From NCBI GenBank assembly GCA_937952925.1, contig CALFYA010000231.1:1-7677 (forward strand): a stretch of DNA of 7,677 nt. Direction: 5' to 3'. The notes under the pieces are model-generated. The model was not told where the DNA came from. It saw nothing but the letters and a program-made list of their open reading frames with translations, and did no database searches. Made by a program: the position numbers and the translations under genes. Source of the DNA: an uncultured Moraxellaceae bacterium (lineage in GTDB: Bacteria; Pseudomonadota; Gammaproteobacteria; Pseudomonadales; Moraxellaceae). Positions 5,472 through 7,677 of the stretch are shown piece after piece (within the stretch, counting starts at the first letter, position 1; the number at the start of each line of letters is the position of its first letter).

Positions 5472-6989
5472 TTATTCGGCAGATTCTGGATTATTTGCCG
5501 AAATTTTAGGCGCACTGAGCTGTACATCAAGCTTTTGCCACTCTGCCGTTTCTTTTTTGCTGACCCCACCCAACACTTCAAGCGCATGACGCAAGCGGGC
5601 ATAGGTCAGATCTGCCCCCAACGTCACCATCGATTCCATCACCGGTGTGCTTGAGGTGCTGCCTGCAATGGCAATAAAAAACGCGGGCATAAAATCGCGG
5701 AGTTTGATCTCCATTTGCTCAGACAGGCTCATCAAGGTGGTCTTCACGGTGTCTTCATTCCACACCATCAGCTTTTCCAGTCGCCACAGCGCCAGCTGTA
5801 GGCTTTGCCGCACTTGGACATCGCTGAGTTTTTTGCTGGCAAATTGCTCTGGTTTGATATGGGGCAAGCCATTGAAGAAAAAGCCTGCCCAGTTGACGGC
5901 ATCCGATAGCGTATTGATGCGGGGTTGAATCGCCGCGGCGATTTTCTCTAGGCGAGCGGGATCACCTGCCCAGCCCAAAATGGTGTGCAGTAAGGCTTGT
6001 GGCGACAAGTCACGCAACCACACGCCATTGAGCCATGTGAGTTTTTCCACATCAAAAATCGGCCCACCGAGCGACACGCGCTGGATATCGAAGTGTTCGA
6101 TCATCTCGGCCAAGGTGAATTTTTCCCGCTCGTCCGGCATCGACCAGCCCATCCTTCCTAGGTAGTTGAGCAGTGCTTCGGGCAAAAAGCCCATATCACG
6201 GTAGTAGGTGATCGACGTGGGATTTTTGCGTTTGGACAATTTGGATTTGTCGGGGTTGCGGAGCAGTGGCATATGGCACAGCACGGGCATGTCCCAACCA
6301 AAATACTGATACAACAGTTTGTGCTTGGGCGCGGAGCTGATCCACTCTTCACCGCGCAAGACGTGGGTGATTTGCATCAGGTGATCATCGACCACGTTGG
6401 CCAAGTGATAGGTGGGCAAGCCATCGGCTTTTTGCAGCACTTGCATGTCCACTTGTTCCCACGGAATCTCAATGCTGCCGCGTAGCATGTCGTCGATCTG
6501 GCAGATGCCTTCGGTGGGGATTTTCATGCGGATGACGTGCGATTCACCGGCGGCAATTCGTGCGGTGGCTTCGTCCGCGCTGAGGTGCAAGCAGTGACCG
6601 TCGTAGCGTGGGGTTTCTTTGCGTGCCATTTGCTCGGCGCGGACTTGATTCATGCGCTCTTCACTGCAAAAGCAGGGGAAAGCATGGCCGTTTTGCACCA
6701 ATTGTTGTGCATGGGCTTTATAAATGTCGCGGCGTTCGCTTTGCCGATAGGGTGCATGAGCACCACCGACATCAGGGCCTTCCGACCACGTTAGACCGAG
6801 CCAGCGCAGTGAGTCCAAAATCATTTTTTCAGATTCAGGTGTCGAGCGCACTTGATCGGTGTCTTCAATCCGCAAAATAAACTCGCCGCCATGTTGCTTG
6901 GCAAAGCACAGGTTAAACAAGGCAATGTATGCAGTGCCCACATGCGGAAAACCAGTGGGCGAGGGCGCAATGCGCGTGCGGACAGTCAT
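5472..6989 (-). CDS. gltX: Glutamyl-tRNA synthetase
   Basis: Class I aminoacyl-tRNA synthetase that joins glutamate to tRNA-Glu, in the cytoplasm. The Rossmann-fold start RIAPSPTGFPHVGTAY (6-21) carries the HIGH motif as HVGT. KLSKR (250-254) is the KMSKS loop. A zinc-binding pattern Cys106-x-Cys108-x24-Cys133-x-His135 has exactly the E. coli GltX spacing. LRIEDTD (39-45) and LRGEEWISSAPKH (211-223) are further family blocks. At 505 residues it is longer than E. coli GltX (about 471), partly through a C-terminal tail. The ATG at 6989 puts the usual MxVRTRIAPSPTG start first; the ribosome site is weak (GAG 7 bases before). Sequence alone does not show whether it also charges tRNA-Gln. It lies upstream of tRNA-Ala and tRNA-Glu on the same strand. 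Confidence 0.98.
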   Translation of the reverse strand: MTVRTRIAPSPTGFPHVGTAYIALFNLCFAKQHGGEFILRIEDTDQVRSTPESEKMILDSLRWLGLTWSEGPDVGGAHAPYRQSERRDIYKAHAQQLVQNGHAFPCFCSEERMNQVRAEQMARKETPRYDGHCLHLSADEATARIAAGESHVIRMKIPTEGICQIDDMLRGSIEIPWEQVDMQVLQKADGLPTYHLANVVDDHLMQITHVLRGEEWISSAPKHKLLYQYFGWDMPVLCHMPLLRNPDKSKLSKRKNPTSITYYRDMGFLPEALLNYLGRMGWSMPDEREKFTLAEMIEHFDIQRVSLGGPIFDVEKLTWLNGVWLRDLSPQALLHTILGWAGDPARLEKIAAAIQPRINTLSDAVNWAGFFFNGLPHIKPEQFASKKLSDVQVRQSLQLALWRLEKLMVWNEDTVKTTLMSLSEQMEIKLRDFMPAFFIAIAGSTSSTPVMESMVTLGADLTYARLRHALEVLGGVSKKETAEWQKLDVQLSAPKISANNPESAE

Positions 6990-7018
6990 GGCGGCGGCTC
7001 AAAATCAAAAGATGGGCA

Positions 7019-7027
7019 AGCATAGCA
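7019..7027 (-). promoter_or_regulatory. Probable extended -10 promoter of gltX
   Basis: On the minus strand TGC-TATGCT (7019-7027) is an extended -10 element, about 30 bases before the gltX ATG. No good -35 is found at 16-18 bases spacing; the best is TCGTGA. An extended -10 with a poor -35 is often activator-assisted, and an inverted repeat lies just upstream at 7047-7068. Confidence 0.5.
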
Positions 7028-7046
7028 AAATTTTTAGGTTTCACGA

Positions 7047-7070
7047 GATGCATCATCTGTGATGCATCAT
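7047..7070. promoter_or_regulatory. Combined inverted and direct repeat upstream of gltX, possible operator
   Basis: GATGCATCA (7047-7055) and TGATGCATC (7060-7068) form a perfect 9-bp inverted repeat with a 4-base spacer. Because GATGCATC is itself a palindrome, GATGCATCAT also recurs directly with a 14-base period (7047 and 7061). It lies just upstream of the expected -35 zone of gltX, a position typical for a regulator site. The binding protein is unknown. Confidence 0.45.
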
Positions 7071-7080
7071 GTTTTTGATC

Positions 7081-7110
7081 TTAAAAATAAAATCATTCAT
7101 TTATTTTTAA
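7081..7110. repeat. 11-bp AT-only inverted repeat
   Basis: TTAAAAATAAA (7081-7091) and TTTATTTTTAA (7100-7110) are perfect reverse complements around an 8-base loop. With only A and T the hairpin would be weak. It may act as curved or UP-like upstream DNA, or be a by-product of AT richness. Confidence 0.4.
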
Positions 7111-7127
7111 TTTGAATTTAAGGTGTG

Positions 7128-7152
7128 ACGACCTTTGAAGTACAAAGGTCGT
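7128..7152 (-). terminator. Perfect 10-bp hairpin after the membrane protein gene
   Basis: ACGACCTTTG (7128-7137) and CAAAGGTCGT (7143-7152) pair perfectly around a 5-base loop, 7 bases beyond the stop codon of the upstream minus-strand gene. No T run follows directly on the minus strand (CACACCTTAAATTC), so it is not a canonical intrinsic terminator. It probably ends or stabilises that transcript. Confidence 0.45.
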
Positions 7153-7159
7153 GAGGATT

Positions 7160-7625
7160 TTATGGCTGTAGGGGTGTCGTCTTTGCTGATCCTTCAAGAG
7201 CCAGTTTTCGCTGATAGTTTTCTTCTAAGCTGTTAATTGAAAAATTGATATAAAAAATTGTTAAGAAAAAGGTATAAAATGAATTGAGTCGCAAATCCAT
7301 TTTGAAATTTCTGATCGCGTAGGCTTCGAGAGCCTTTTTCGCAGAAAATGACCATACGATATAAAGAATATTTGCTACAACCAATAAAATCAGTGCAAAA
7401 AATTCTAGAGATTTTCCGCCGTTACTCAATGCGCCATTTAACCCAAGTAATATTGCGATCGCAAAAATACCAGAGTCTGGCATGATTTTTTGTTGCGTTA
7501 ATTCTTCGATTTTTGGTGTATTTCGGTACAGCCACATGACATTGTAGATGCCAAACGTAAATATCGCCAAAAGTACAAAATGTAACGTTTTGGTGTTGGT
7601 TTGACGTGATAGGGTGTTGACTCAT
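7160..7625 (-). CDS. Small four-helix membrane protein (DUF4234-like), apparently frameshifted near the start
   Basis: The main reading frame (from 7621 downward) encodes a hydrophobic protein with four likely membrane helices: LHFVLLAIFTFGIYNVMWLY, SGIFAIAILLGLNGALS, FFALILLVVANILYIVWSF and NSFYTFFLTIFYINFSIN. The TFGIYNVMWLYRN segment resembles DUF4234 proteins; the assignment is tentative and function unknown. That frame has no ATG or GTG after its upstream TGA (7622-7624); only a TTG at 7570, inside the first helix, without a ribosome site. An ATG at 7625 in the neighbouring frame begins MSQHPITSNQHQ. Removing one A from the run at 7588-7591 would join it to the main frame as MSQHPITSNQHQTLHFVLLA. 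So the gene is either frameshifted (mutation or sequencing error), recoded, or starts at TTG. It is AT-richer than the rest of the window. Confidence 0.6.
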
Positions 7626-7677
7626 ACGCGCCAACTTAAGCTATTAACCTGTTTAACCATAATAACTTAGCCCTTGT

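Overview
The window reads as ordinary chromosomal DNA of a gammaproteobacterium. The Kup, GltX and tRNA sequences are all close to gammaproteobacterial forms. The set of a 505-residue GltX with a tRNA-Ala/tRNA-Glu pair behind it, a DRGH nuclease and LprI-domain proteins suggests Moraxellaceae or a relative, but this placement is from memory and tentative. Base composition looks near balanced over most of the window and clearly AT-richer in the last ~650 bases.

Layout. Positions 38-125 hold a minus-strand tRNA-Ser(GGA) with a near-consensus promoter. Divergent from it is kup (248-2122, +), a complete potassium uptake permease closed by a rho-independent terminator. Next comes a two-gene plus-strand unit: an exported DRGH-type DNA/RNA endonuclease (2193-3086) and, 13 bases later, an unrecognised acidic 81-residue protein (3100-3345). 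This unit converges, with one base between stop codons, on two minus-strand genes. Both encode envelope proteins ending in LprI/DUF1311-like domains: a lipoprotein with a long Lys/Ala/Glu coiled coil (3347-4291) and a signal-anchored protein with a Pro/Thr/Ala linker (4405-5121). A strong hairpin terminator at 5205-5235 separates them from a minus-strand block made of gltX (5472-6989), tRNA-Ala(GGC) and tRNA-Glu(UUC). The tRNA pair has its own near-consensus promoter starting 5 bases after the gltX stop codon. Upstream of gltX lies a 170-base AT-rich spacer with three separate perfect inverted repeats. The window ends in a minus-strand gene for a small four-helix membrane protein (DUF4234-like) whose start appears to be frameshifted.

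How the genes relate. GltX charges tRNA-Glu, and the cognate tRNA gene lies directly downstream on the same strand, so gltX read-through could contribute to its supply. The nuclease and the two LprI-domain proteins are all predicted to act outside the cytoplasm, and each carries a Cys pair that could form a disulfide. No sequence evidence ties them into one system. The best leads for something new are the nuclease/small-protein pair, the two differently anchored LprI paralogues, the repeat-rich control region in front of gltX, the frameshifted membrane gene, and a U3:U70 mismatch in the tRNA-Ser acceptor stem.
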